Source of the DNA: Bifidobacterium breve
GTDB lineage: Bacteria > Actinomycetota > Acidimicrobiia > Acidimicrobiales > Ilumatobacteraceae
Length of the DNA: 9,421 bases
Direction: 5' to 3'
Assembly (NCBI GenBank): GCA_945889575.1
Contig: CAMDBY010000059.1
Span: 1-9,421, forward strand
Numbering within the stretch: position 1 is the first letter of the stretch; each line of letters begins with the position of its first letter. The position numbers and the translations under genes are program-made. Below, piece after piece: positions 1 through 6,159 of this stretch. The notes below the pieces were generated by a model, which was not told the origin of the DNA, made no database searches, and was given only the letters and a program-made list of their open reading frames with translations.

Positions 1-9
1 GAGTGATTT

Positions 10-35
10 CATAGGAACCCTTTCAGGTACCTATG
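10..35 (-). terminator. Imperfect hairpin downstream of the FmdB/Ruc-like gene (possible terminator)
   Basis: Bases 10-15 pair with 30-35 (CATAGG with CCTATG). After an A-A mismatch (16/29), ACC at 17-19 pairs with GGT at 26-28, leaving a 6-base loop. The hairpin starts about 11 bases past the stop codon of the minus-strand gene. No T-tract follows in that direction, so this is at best a weak or Rho-assisted terminator, or a 3' stabilising hairpin. Confidence 0.35.
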
Positions 36-45
36 TGTGCACTAC

Positions 46-339
46 TTAGTCAGAAGAGGAAGATGATGGCGAGGGTGTCGCTGCTGGCGCAGGAGCTGCG
101 GCACGGGAGGAAGAATCACTAGACGAGCTAGGTGCAGGAGTACTGCCCGACATGCCGCGATCTGTTTTGTAGAAGCCGCCACCTTTGAAGGTGATGCCGA
201 CCGGAAGGGAGACTTTTTTGACGGGACGCATGGTGCCGTCGACGGGGTGAAGGGCTTCAGTGAGTGAATCTTCCGAGAAATCTTGGAAAATCTCGACTGT
301 TTCGCCTGTTTCAACGAATTTATATACGTATGTGGGCAT
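46..339 (-). CDS. FmdB/Ruc-like small protein, cysteine-free zinc-ribbon variant
   Basis: The 97-residue protein opens with MPTYVYKF and carries VGITFKGGGFYKTD at residues 47-60, both hallmarks of the FmdB regulatory/zinc-ribbon family. Residues 62-97 form a low-complexity Ser/Ala/Pro tail, presumably disordered. This matches M. tuberculosis Ruc (Rv0991c), an HrcA-controlled chaperone activated by oxidation of its zinc-binding cysteines. Here all four expected ligands are missing: F8 and T11 replace the first CxxC, the second pair is gone, and the protein contains no cysteine. Zinc binding and thiol redox switching by this protein are therefore not possible, while the rest of the fold signature is intact. 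I chose the ATG at 339, not an ATG seven codons upstream, because GGAG (346-349) sits 6 bases before it and family members begin MPTY. A CIRCE element lies just upstream. Family membership is secure; chaperone function is inferred. Confidence 0.88.
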   Translation of the reverse strand: MPTYVYKFVETGETVEIFQDFSEDSLTEALHPVDGTMRPVKKVSLPVGITFKGGGFYKTDRGMSGSTPAPSSSSDSSSRAAAPAPAATPSPSSSSSD

Positions 340-354
340 TGGGGTCTCCGGGGG

Positions 355-379
355 TGGCACTCAGGTCCATCGAGTGCCA
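355..379. promoter_or_regulatory. CIRCE element (HrcA operator) between fmdB/ruc-like gene and galU
   Basis: A perfect 8-bp inverted repeat, TGGCACTC at 355-362 and GAGTGCCA at 372-379, is separated by exactly 9 bases. The established CIRCE consensus is TTAGCACTC-N9-GAGTGCTAA; the GCACTC-N9-GAGTGC core matches completely and only flanking bases differ. It lies 16 bases upstream of the FmdB/Ruc-like start and just outside its Shine-Dalgarno, a normal CIRCE position in a 5' leader, and 28 bases upstream of the galU start. A possible -10 for the minus-strand gene is TACCAT (read on the minus strand, 381-386); no convincing -35 is seen. In M. tuberculosis the Ruc gene is a known HrcA target, so repression by HrcA with heat-shock release is the expected control. 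Whether galU is co-regulated is open. Confidence 0.85.
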
Positions 380-406
380 AATGGTATCTGGCTAGCGTGG
401 GATTTC

Positions 407-1276
407 ATGAGATCGCGTACCGCTGTTATTCCCGCCGCGGGCCTCGGGACCCGTTTCTATCCGGTCACAAAGGCCGTGCCGAAGGAATTGTTGCCGATTG
501 TGGATGTGCCTGTCCTACAGCTGGTGATGGACGAAGCGATTGCGGCGGGGGCTGAGCACATTGTGTTGGTGTCTCACGTGTCGAAGACTCCTGTTGAGGC
601 GTACGTTGCGCCGTCGGCTGCCGTGATTGACAAGGTACGTGCCAGTGGGCGCGAGGAACTTGCGAACAGGTTGGCACGCATCGGTACTGATGTGCGCGTG
701 AGTGTGGTGTACCAAGATGCACCGCGCGGGCTTGGCCACGCTGTGGGGTGCGCGCGTAGTGCAGTGGGCGATGAACCGTTCTCTGTGTTGTTGCCAGACG
801 AAATTATGGGTGATGCAGTGTTGCTGAATGCGCTGGTTGATTCGTGTGAGAAAAAAGGTGTGGGCGCTGTTGGCCTGATGCGTGTGCCGATGGAACAGGT
901 ATCTGCGTACGGTGTTATTACGCCGTCGGCTACATCGCCTGATGAAGGGCCGTACGACATTGTTGATGTGGTGGAAAAACCTGCGCAAGCTGATGCGCCG
1001 AGCAACCTGATCATCATTGGTCGCTATGTGTTGACACCTGATGTGTTTGACGCCATTGATGCGTTGAAGCCGCATGCAAATGGGGAACTACAACTGACCG
1101 ATGCGTTGCGTGCGCAGTCACAGCGTTCGCCGTTAACCGGCATGTTGAACCGTTCGCAACGATGGGATACGGGCACGCCAATGGGTTGGCTGACTGCTGT
1201 TGTAGATATCGCCTTATCGCGACCTGACATTGAGCCAGGGTTTCGTGCGTGGCTGACGCAGCGCCTCGGCGACTAA
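407..1276 (+). CDS. galU: UTP--glucose-1-phosphate uridylyltransferase
   Basis: Makes UDP-glucose from UTP and glucose-1-phosphate in the cytoplasm, supplying precursors for cell-envelope sugars and storage or compatible-solute glucosides. The 289-residue length is usual for GalU. The nucleotide-binding signature GLGTRFYPVTKAVPKELLP is at residues 12-30, GLGHAV at 108-113, the metal-site LPDEIM at 129-134, VEKP at 189-192, GELQLTDAL at 227-234 region, and WDTGTPMGWL at 253-262 near the end. The ATG at 407 is preceded closely by GGGA, a weak ribosome site, and begins right at the conserved RTAVIPAAG strand; an upstream extension of the frame would run through the CIRCE and the oppositely oriented gene. 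It is divergent from the FmdB/Ruc-like gene (67-bp gap) and overlaps the next, convergent gene by 4 bp at its stop. The galU-moeA proximity matches the mycobacterial locus. Confidence 0.93.
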   Translation: MRSRTAVIPAAGLGTRFYPVTKAVPKELLPIVDVPVLQLVMDEAIAAGAEHIVLVSHVSKTPVEAYVAPSAAVIDKVRASGREELANRLARIGTDVRVSVVYQDAPRGLGHAVGCARSAVGDEPFSVLLPDEIMGDAVLLNALVDSCEKKGVGAVGLMRVPMEQVSAYGVITPSATSPDEGPYDIVDVVEKPAQADAPSNLIIIGRYVLTPDVFDAIDALKPHANGELQLTDALRAQSQRSPLTGMLNRSQRWDTGTPMGWLTAVVDIALSRPDIEPGFRAWLTQRLGD

Positions 1277-1836
1277 TTATCGCGGTTACGACGAAACGTA
1301 TTGTGCTCGTCGAGAACTAAACCAAATTCATCAACCGTTGCTGCGTGTTGATCGCCTGTGAGTAACGACGTGTATTCCCATGAGTGTTCATCATGGCGTG
1401 TGTAGCGCTGTGGCACTTTCACCACACCAAGAGTGTCAACGTTGATGGTGATTATCTGCAGATCTGCTGTGTGGCCAACGTGTAATGGCAGACGATGCGT
1501 GATGATGGAATTGGTAAACGGAGTACCTGCAAAGTCGATGTCAACGCAACCGTCAAGTTCGGTGCGATGCTCGCCATTCATTTCGCCCCATTGGCCATGA
1601 CCGTCTGTTGCAAGCCATAAGTCGGGTTCTGGTAAATCACGAAACAACAACATCTGTTGCACCACCCACGAAGCAGACATACGAACAACTGCGACTGCTT
1701 TGTCAGCAAGCAATCCAATTTCTGCAGTCCAGCCTTCGTTTTCCCAACGCAAGTCAACAGAACTGCCAGGTGAGCCATCCCACCGAGTCCATGCGGCCTG
1801 ATGCCCTGAAGCAGATGGGGCCTTGTACAACGACAT
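1273..1836 (-). CDS. Putative glycolipid-binding (PF06475-like) protein
   Basis: The 187-residue protein resembles the small family named putative glycolipid-binding (PF06475, formerly a DUF). Supporting features are an N-terminal WTRWDG (16-21), the central LDGCVDIDFAGTPFTN (94-109), the RLPLHVG segment (115-121), QRY (143-145) and the closing FGLVLDEHN segment (171-179). No signal peptide or membrane helix is seen, so it is probably cytoplasmic. Its biochemical role is essentially unknown; the family name rests on thin evidence. The ATG at 1836 is chosen because homologous sequence begins near here and because upstream codons would cross into the divergent moeA. There is no Shine-Dalgarno, but a TATACC hexamer lies at -12 to -7, the spacing expected of a leaderless transcript. 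The TAG stop interlocks with the galU TAA stop. Confidence 0.8.
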   Translation of the reverse strand: MSLYKAPSASGHQAAWTRWDGSPGSSVDLRWENEGWTAEIGLLADKAVAVVRMSASWVVQQMLLFRDLPEPDLWLATDGHGQWGEMNGEHRTELDGCVDIDFAGTPFTNSIITHRLPLHVGHTADLQIITINVDTLGVVKVPQRYTRHDEHSWEYTSLLTGDQHAATVDEFGLVLDEHNTFRRNRDN

Positions 1837-1850
1837 GTAATAGGTATATC
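1823..1850 (+). promoter_or_regulatory. Possible promoter for the moeA-moaA-crotonase cluster
   Basis: TTGTAC (1823-1828) and TATATC (1845-1850) are separated by 16 bases and face moeA. Each hexamer matches the sigma-70-type consensus only partly. It overlaps the start region of the divergent PF06475-like gene, so the two transcripts would be arranged back to back. This is a pattern match only. Confidence 0.25.
1843..1848 (-). promoter_or_regulatory. -10-like hexamer for a leaderless transcript of the PF06475-like gene
   Basis: TATACC, read on the minus strand, occupies -12 to -7 relative to the A of the ATG at 1836. That would place transcription initiation at or next to the start codon. 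No purine-rich ribosome site is present between it and the start, which agrees with leaderless expression, common in Actinobacteria. No -35 box was recognised. Confidence 0.4.
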
Positions 1851-1905
1851 GCAGGAATGGGCTGAAAAGTGGTGGGTGGCTTCGTTCACAGGTACCGTTT
1901 CGCCC

Positions 1906-3156
1906 ATGACTCCACTGCACGACGTACGCGCCATGGTGCTGGCCCGTTGTTCGGTTGCCACCCCTGTGCGTGTTGCGCGTGCAGATGCAGCCAATTGCAT
2001 TGTTGCGCACGATGTCGTGGCCACTGAACAGGTGCCACCGTTTGCGAATACCGCGGTTGATGGTTATGCCGTGCGATCAGAAGATGTTGCAAATGTTCCT
2101 GTCGAGTTGCGAGTCATTGGTGAACTTGCTGCTGGGGCTGCACCCACTATTGCGGTGACTGCGGGTACTGCGATTCGCATTATGACGGGTGCACCAATTC
2201 CTGATGGTTGTGATTGCGTTGTGATGGTGGAAGATACCGAACGTGTTGGCACTGACGGCGTGAACATTCTGAAATCAGTTCCTGCTGGTGCTGCAATTCG
2301 TGCAGCAGGTTCTGATGTTGTTGTGGGTGCCACTGTGGTTACCGCTGGCATGCGTGTAACGCCGATGATTGAAGGCGTGTTGGCCAGTATCAATGCAACG
2401 CATGTTGTGGTGTATCCGCGCGTAAAGGTGGGAGTCATTTCAACTGGTGATGAATTGGTGGATGATGGTTCACCACTGGGTGCTGGGCAGATTCGTGAAT
2501 CAAATCGCACCATGCTTGTGCGCATTGTGGAAGAAGCTGGCGCAACAGCAATTGACCTTGGCATTATTCGTGACAATGAAGATGAACTGGAAGCTGCATT
2601 GCGCAGTGCAGTGAGCACTGGCGGATGCGACGCACTTGTAACAAGTGGTGGCGTCAGCATGGGCGACTACGACATTGTGAAAGCTGTGCTGTCACGTATT
2701 GCAGATATGAACTGGGTGCAGGTGGCAATGAAGCCCGCAAAGCCGTTTGCGTTTGGCACTCTTAAGAATCCGGCTGGCGTACAGATTCCCATTTTTGGTT
2801 TGCCCGGAAACCCTGTGTCGTCGTTAGTGAGTTTTGAACTTCTTGCACGACCAGCATTGCGCACCATGATGGGCTTTGGTGCTGCAGCACACAGACCAGA
2901 AGTGTTGGCAATCACTGATGACGCCGTGAAACGCCAGCCTGATGGCAAGGTGCATTTTGATCGGGTGCATGCATCGTGGGGTTCTGATGGTCGAGTGCAT
3001 GTCAGTCGCAAGAGTGAACAAAGCAGCCATCAGTTGGCTACAACGGCTGTTGCGAACGCCCTGATGATGGTTCCAGATGGCAATGGGTTAACAGCAGGGG
3101 ACAATGTGATGGTCACATTCCTTGGTGCTGATGCTGGGCCAACGGCTGCCCAGTAG
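1906..3156 (+). CDS. moeA: Molybdopterin molybdotransferase MoeA / gephyrin-like protein Glp
   Basis: MoeA inserts molybdate into adenylylated molybdopterin, the last general step of molybdenum cofactor synthesis. The 416-residue protein has the full domain order: N-terminal MoeA domain with PPFANTAVDGYAV (44-56) and MTGAPIP (93-99), the MoCF-type domain with STGDEL (179-184), SGGVSMGDYD (247-256) and GLPGNPVS (298-305), then the C-terminal beta domain (about 330-412). The expected acidic residues in VDGYAV, GDEL and MGDYD are kept, so activity is likely. I chose the ATG at 1906 because family members begin with a short MxPL-type lead-in; a GTG at 1876 in frame would add 10 residues, and neither start has a strong ribosome site. 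In Actinobacteria the galU-linked MoeA paralogue is Glp, which binds the division membrane protein GlpR; a GlpR-like gene lies at 6160. The adjacent moaA argues for cofactor synthesis as well, so a dual role is possible. Confidence 0.92.
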   Translation: MTPLHDVRAMVLARCSVATPVRVARADAANCIVAHDVVATEQVPPFANTAVDGYAVRSEDVANVPVELRVIGELAAGAAPTIAVTAGTAIRIMTGAPIPDGCDCVVMVEDTERVGTDGVNILKSVPAGAAIRAAGSDVVVGATVVTAGMRVTPMIEGVLASINATHVVVYPRVKVGVISTGDELVDDGSPLGAGQIRESNRTMLVRIVEEAGATAIDLGIIRDNEDELEAALRSAVSTGGCDALVTSGGVSMGDYDIVKAVLSRIADMNWVQVAMKPAKPFAFGTLKNPAGVQIPIFGLPGNPVSSLVSFELLARPALRTMMGFGAAAHRPEVLAITDDAVKRQPDGKVHFDRVHASWGSDGRVHVSRKSEQSSHQLATTAVANALMMVPDGNGLTAGDNVMVTFLGADAGPTAAQ

Positions 3157-3187
3157 TCACAGGTTGATTACTGCGTAGGATTGCCCT

Positions 3188-4186
3188 ATGGATCTTGTTG
3201 ACAGCTTCGGACGTGTAGTGCGTGACCTGCGTATCTCTGTCACTGACCGCTGCACTTTCCGTTGTACGTATTGCATGCCAGAAGAAGGCTTGAAATGGCT
3301 TGACCGTTCTGAAGTACTGACATACGAAGAGATTGAACGTGTTGCTCGCATTTGTGTTGAACAATTCGGCGTTGACAGTTTGCGTTTGACTGGCGGGGAA
3401 CCAACCGTGCGAGCACACTTGCCACAGCTCATTGCAAAGCTTGCAGCATTGCGTTTGCCTGATGGCACGAAGCCTGATATTGCTCTCACCACCAATGGCG
3501 CAACCCTGCGCAATGTCGCTGGTGAATTGCGTGATGCCGGCCTTGACCGCATCAACGTAAGTCTTGACAGCCTGAAACCAGAACGATTCTTTGCCATGAC
3601 ACGTCGTGATGAACTACACAATGTGCTGGCCGGAATTGCAGAAGCGCAAGTAGCTGGGTTTTCGCCAATGAAGGTGAACGCAGTTGTTGAGCGTGGCACC
3701 AATGACGACGAGATTCTTGATCTTGTTCGCTACGGCCGCGACAACAATGTCGAAGTGCGCTTTATTGAGTTCATGCCGCTTGATGCCACCAACGAATGGG
3801 AACGCAACAAGGTTGTGAGCCAAGATGAAATTGTTGCAACTATTGCAGCGGAGTTCCCACTCGAGATAATGCCGTCTCGCGGTGCAGCACCAGCAGATCG
3901 TTGGCGCTTCATTGATGGCAAGGGAACTGTCGGTGTGATTCCTAGTGTCACGCATCCGTTCTGTGGTGATTGTGACCGCGTGCGACTCACGTCAGACGGA
4001 CAATTCCGCACATGCCTCTTTGCTACTGATGAATCCGACATTCGTGCGTTGTTGCGCAACGGCGGCACTGATGCAGAAATTGCTGAACTGATTAAAATTG
4101 CTGTCGGGGCAAAATGGGCCGGACACCAAATCAATCAAGTGAATTTCATTCGGCCTAATCGGTCAATGAGCCAAATAGGCGGGTAA
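3188..4186 (+). CDS. moaA: GTP 3',8-cyclase MoaA (radical SAM)
   Basis: MoaA is the radical S-adenosylmethionine enzyme that, together with MoaC, converts GTP to cyclic pyranopterin monophosphate. The 332-residue length is typical. The radical-SAM cluster motif CxxxCxxC is at C22, C26 and C29, and the SAM-binding LTGGEP is at 67-72. The second, GTP-binding iron-sulfur site is formed by C259, C262 and C276 (CxxC-x13-C). The protein ends in Gly-Gly (331-332), the conserved C-terminal tail of MoaA needed for activity, so the gene is complete and should be functional. AGGA (3177-3180) lies 7 bases before the ATG. It sits 31 bases after moeA and 4 bases before the crotonase gene, so co-transcription is likely. 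An oxygen-sensitive enzyme of this kind implies that the host uses molybdoenzymes. Confidence 0.96.
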   Translation: MDLVDSFGRVVRDLRISVTDRCTFRCTYCMPEEGLKWLDRSEVLTYEEIERVARICVEQFGVDSLRLTGGEPTVRAHLPQLIAKLAALRLPDGTKPDIALTTNGATLRNVAGELRDAGLDRINVSLDSLKPERFFAMTRRDELHNVLAGIAEAQVAGFSPMKVNAVVERGTNDDEILDLVRYGRDNNVEVRFIEFMPLDATNEWERNKVVSQDEIVATIAAEFPLEIMPSRGAAPADRWRFIDGKGTVGVIPSVTHPFCGDCDRVRLTSDGQFRTCLFATDESDIRALLRNGGTDAEIAELIKIAVGAKWAGHQINQVNFIRPNRSMSQIGG

Positions 4187-4190
4187 CCCC

Positions 4191-4988
4191 ATGTCGCAGG
4201 ACACAACAGGGGAATTAGCAAATATTCGGGTGTTGGTTGAAGTCAATGGCCCTGTTGCAACATTGAGATTGAATCGGCCAGACAAGCGCAACGCCATCAA
4301 CATGGGTATGTGGGCAAGCATTGATGCGCATGTCAGCGCTCTTGCTGCTCAACCAGACATTCGAGTTCTTGTAGTACGTGGTAGCGGCGATCATTTCTGT
4401 GCAGGCGCTGACATTACGGAACTCACGAACGGCCCAGGCGGCGAATATGCACGCATCAATTGGGCAGCAGAAGAAGCATTGGCGAATTTCCCTGGCCCAA
4501 CCATTGCAGTCATTCGTGGCAATTGTGTGGGCGGCGGAGTTTCTATTGCAACAGCCTGTGATATTCGACTGAGTAGCGACGACGCGGTGTTTGGCATTAC
4601 GCCTGCCAAGTTAGGAATTGTGTACCCGACCAACGCACTCGAGCGAGCTGTGCGCGTCATTGGCGGATCAGCCGCCAAGCATCTGATGTTTAGCGGCGAA
4701 CTCATTGATGCAGCACGTGCATTGCGTATCGGGCTTATTGATGAGTTGCTGACTGTCGCTGCGCTTGATGCACGTGTTGATCAACTAGTTGCAGTTCTGC
4801 TTGAGCGTTCGTCATTAACGCAAGTGGCAAGTAAAGCCATGATTGATGAAGTGGTACGCGAAGGCAAGGTCAAGCCAAAGACCACCTTGCAGTGGGAAAC
4901 TGAGATGGATAAGAGCGGCGAGGTGCGCGAGGGCGTTGCTGCGTTCTTAGCCAAGCGCGCTGTGCGCTGGCCGTGGCGTCGTCACTAG
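4191..4988 (+). CDS. Enoyl-CoA hydratase/isomerase (crotonase) family protein
   Basis: The 265-residue protein has the crotonase fold signatures: RPDKRNAIN (29-37), the oxyanion-hole segment HFCAGADITEL (68-78), and GNCVGGGVSIATACDIR (110-126) followed by FGITPAKLGIVYP (134-146). A CoA-thioester substrate is expected. In classical hydratases two catalytic glutamates follow GGG and sit in the FGxPE segment; here those positions are S118 and about P138. Water addition by the usual mechanism is therefore doubtful, and the protein may act as an isomerase, a decarboxylase, a hydrolase or another CoA enzyme. Versions with FG(I/V)TPAKLG are common in Actinobacteria, so this is a subfamily trait, not decay. 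It starts 4 bases after moaA, with AGGCGGG just upstream, so it is probably translationally coupled. A link to cofactor synthesis is not evident. Its TAG stop interlocks with the stop of the convergent gene. Confidence 0.9.
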   Translation: MSQDTTGELANIRVLVEVNGPVATLRLNRPDKRNAINMGMWASIDAHVSALAAQPDIRVLVVRGSGDHFCAGADITELTNGPGGEYARINWAAEEALANFPGPTIAVIRGNCVGGGVSIATACDIRLSSDDAVFGITPAKLGIVYPTNALERAVRVIGGSAAKHLMFSGELIDAARALRIGLIDELLTVAALDARVDQLVAVLLERSSLTQVASKAMIDEVVREGKVKPKTTLQWETEMDKSGEVREGVAAFLAKRAVRWPWRRH

Positions 4989-5428
4989 TTGAGCGACGCC
5001 ACCATAAAGGTGACAAGTGCGCCAAGTATTCCGATGCCGTAAGTGATTGAAATACCAATCATCCATTTGGTGTTGGTCTCAATTTTCTGAGTCAGGTCAG
5101 CGATCTGCTTGGAGAACTTTGCATCGAGCTTGTCGATTCGATCGTCGAGCCTTGCTTCGACCCCATCGAGCCTGTTGTGAAGGCCAATGATGTCCGCACG
5201 TAGGTTGCCAACCTCTGAGCGCATGGTGCCTACTTCTGAGCGCAGCAGTGAAACGTCATCGCGGACACGATCGATATCGGCGCGCAGATGGTCAATGTCT
5301 GCCGTGCGAGCTACGTCGTACCATCCGCCTGGTGGCAGGTGTTCCATCAATGTGTTCGCCACTGCTTCTCCGACGTGAGTTCGTAATCCGGCAAGCATGT
5401 CTAGCCGGGCTGTCTCGCTAATTGCCAT
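4985..5428 (-). CDS. Coiled-coil protein with C-terminal membrane anchor, unknown function
   Basis: This 147-residue protein has three parts. Residues 1-42 form a short N-terminal module that includes MAISETARLD and an MEHLPPGGW segment. Residues 43-118 form a long charged coiled coil with clear heptads, including a near-exact tandem heptad SEVGTMR/SEVGNLR at 64-77. A single hydrophobic helix spans about 123-144, close to the C-terminus, so most of the protein should face the cytoplasm from a tail anchor. The layout resembles small hypothetical proteins of Actinobacteria whose function I do not know; superficial similarity to CCDC90/DUF1640-type proteins is possible. AGGA lies 6-7 bases before the ATG, a good ribosome site. 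The gene is convergent with the crotonase gene (4-bp CTAG overlap) and divergent from moaC. An oligomeric membrane scaffold is a guess from the architecture only. Confidence 0.82.
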   Translation of the reverse strand: MAISETARLDMLAGLRTHVGEAVANTLMEHLPPGGWYDVARTADIDHLRADIDRVRDDVSLLRSEVGTMRSEVGNLRADIIGLHNRLDGVEARLDDRIDKLDAKFSKQIADLTQKIETNTKWMIGISITYGIGILGALVTFMVASLN

Positions 5429-5433
5429 AGTAA

Positions 5434-5447
5434 ATCCTTTCTAGGAT
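5434..5447 (-). promoter_or_regulatory. Short hairpin covering the ribosome site of the coiled-coil gene
   Basis: On the minus strand ATCCT and AGGAT form a perfect 5-bp inverted repeat around a 4-base loop (AGAA), beginning 5 bases before the ATG at 5428. The AGGAT arm contains the Shine-Dalgarno, so folding would hide it. The stem is short and may be chance. Confidence 0.25.
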
Positions 5448-5487
5448 CTGTCAAATGCGATGTGTGCGGGAGTGCAAGATTTCGGCA

Positions 5488-5493
5488 TAACCT
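5488..5493 (+). promoter_or_regulatory. -10-like hexamer for a leaderless moaC transcript
   Basis: TAACCT fits the TAnnnT form of a bacterial -10 box and occupies exactly -12 to -7 relative to the A of the moaC ATG at 5500. No Shine-Dalgarno is seen between it and the start. This is the same geometry as found upstream of the gene starting at 1836. No good -35 box was recognised. Confidence 0.42.
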
Positions 5494-5499
5494 GACCAG

Positions 5500-5979
5500 A
5501 TGAGCGAGCCAACCTTTAGCCATCTCAATGAATCTGGCCAGGCGCACATGGTCAATGTGGGCGGCAAAGACATCACGAGTCGTCGGGCAGTTGCTCGGTG
5601 CAACGTACAGATGTTGCCCGCCACGTCAGCTGCCATCGCCTCGTCTTCGTTGCCGAAAGGGGACGTCATCGCTACTGCCCGCATCGCTGGTATCCAGGCC
5701 GCAAAGAAAACGAGCGATCTGATTCCTCTCTGCCACCCGCTGATGCTCAGCGCAGTCACCGTCAATATTGCGGTGGGCGAGGGCGTCGTCTCTATCGAAG
5801 CAATTGTCGAAACCTCCGGACAGACCGGTGTCGAGATGGAAGCACTCACCGCGTGTTCGGTTGCAGCTCTCACCATCTATGACATGTGCAAGAGTGCAGA
5901 CAAGACCATGGTGATCGGCGAACTGACCCTCTGGGAGAAGTCGGGTGGACGCTCTGGCACCTTCCAGCGACCCAACTAA
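5500..5979 (+). CDS. moaC: Cyclic pyranopterin monophosphate synthase MoaC
   Basis: MoaC acts after MoaA, rearranging the 3',8-cyclo-GTP intermediate into cyclic pyranopterin monophosphate. The 159-residue protein is full length and highly conserved. [17 protein letters not shown] covers 53-69, [10 protein letters not shown] 74-83, [12 protein letters not shown] 107-118, [10 protein letters not shown] 122-131 and KSGGRSG 147-153. K53 and K131 correspond to the catalytic lysines K51 and K131 of the E. coli enzyme, and H79 lies in the substrate-site LCHPL. The ATG at 5500 is supported by the family-typical N-terminus ending in AHMVNV; there is no ribosome site but a -10-like hexamer at the spacing for a leaderless transcript. 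It is separated from moaA by two genes and lies on the same strand, so it is probably expressed independently. A hairpin with a T-tract follows. Confidence 0.96.
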   Translation: MSEPTFSHLNESGQAHMVNVGGKDITSRRAVARCNVQMLPATSAAIASSSLPKGDVIATARIAGIQAAKKTSDLIPLCHPLMLSAVTVNIAVGEGVVSIEAIVETSGQTGVEMEALTACSVAALTIYDMCKSADKTMVIGELTLWEKSGGRSGTFQRPN

Positions 5980-5983
5980 AATC

Positions 5984-6024
5984 CAATTACGACCTGTGAA
6001 AAAGGTCCTAATTGAGTATTTTTG
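5984..6024 (+). terminator. Probable intrinsic terminator after moaC
   Basis: CAATTA (5984-5989) pairs with TAATTG (6009-6014). After one C-C mismatch, GACC (5991-5994) pairs with GGTC (6004-6007), leaving a 9-base A-rich loop. A T-rich stretch follows (five Ts at 6019-6023). The stem begins only 5 bases after the moaC stop. The lower stem is A/T-rich, so efficiency may be moderate. It would separate moaC from the downstream membrane-protein gene. Confidence 0.6.
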
Positions 6025-6084
6025 CCCAATTTCGAGCCAAAACTGCCTTTTTTGTTTGTACGTAAGGCCTCAAAGGTCGCAGTG

Positions 6085-6113
6085 CTGACAAAACCTCACT
6101 AGGCTTTTAGAAG
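6085..6113 (+). promoter_or_regulatory. Possible promoter for the SepX/GlpR-like gene
   Basis: CTGACA (6085-6090) and TAGAAG (6108-6113) are 17 bases apart, matching five and four of six consensus bases. The start site would fall near 6120, giving a leader of about 40 bases that contains AAGG (6142-6145) and a run of eight Ts (6148-6155) before the ATG at 6160. An alternative -10, TATTTT at 6146-6151, would give an almost leaderless transcript. Confidence 0.35.
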
Positions 6114-6159
6114 TGTCTTTTGACGCCACCGTTCTCTACTCAAGGTATTTTTTTTCTAC

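Noticed and set aside
515..1075. Open frame of 186 codons on the minus strand inside galU
   Set aside because: It is antisense to a complete galU with all motifs and its translation is rich in Arg/His without recognisable domains; a shadow frame.
1608..1865. 85-codon plus-strand frame before moeA
   Set aside because: It is antisense to the PF06475-like gene, which has recognisable family motifs.
2064..2660. Open frame of 198 codons on the minus strand inside moeA
   Set aside because: It is fully antisense to conserved MoeA domains, has a composition typical of shadow frames (Ser/Thr/Pro/Ala) and has no ribosome site.
3157..3702. Open frame of 181 codons on the minus strand overlapping moaA
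   Set aside because: It is antisense to the radical-SAM core of moaA and shows no domain or plausible start context.
5449..5454. Perfect TTGACA (minus strand) upstream of the coiled-coil gene, as a -35 box
   Set aside because: A -10 at 16-17 bases would fall on or past the start codon, which has its own good ribosome site; no usable -10 exists, so it is probably chance.
5470..5475. GAGTGC half-site upstream of moaC as a second CIRCE
   Set aside because: No GCACTC lies 9 bases upstream, so only half of the element exists.
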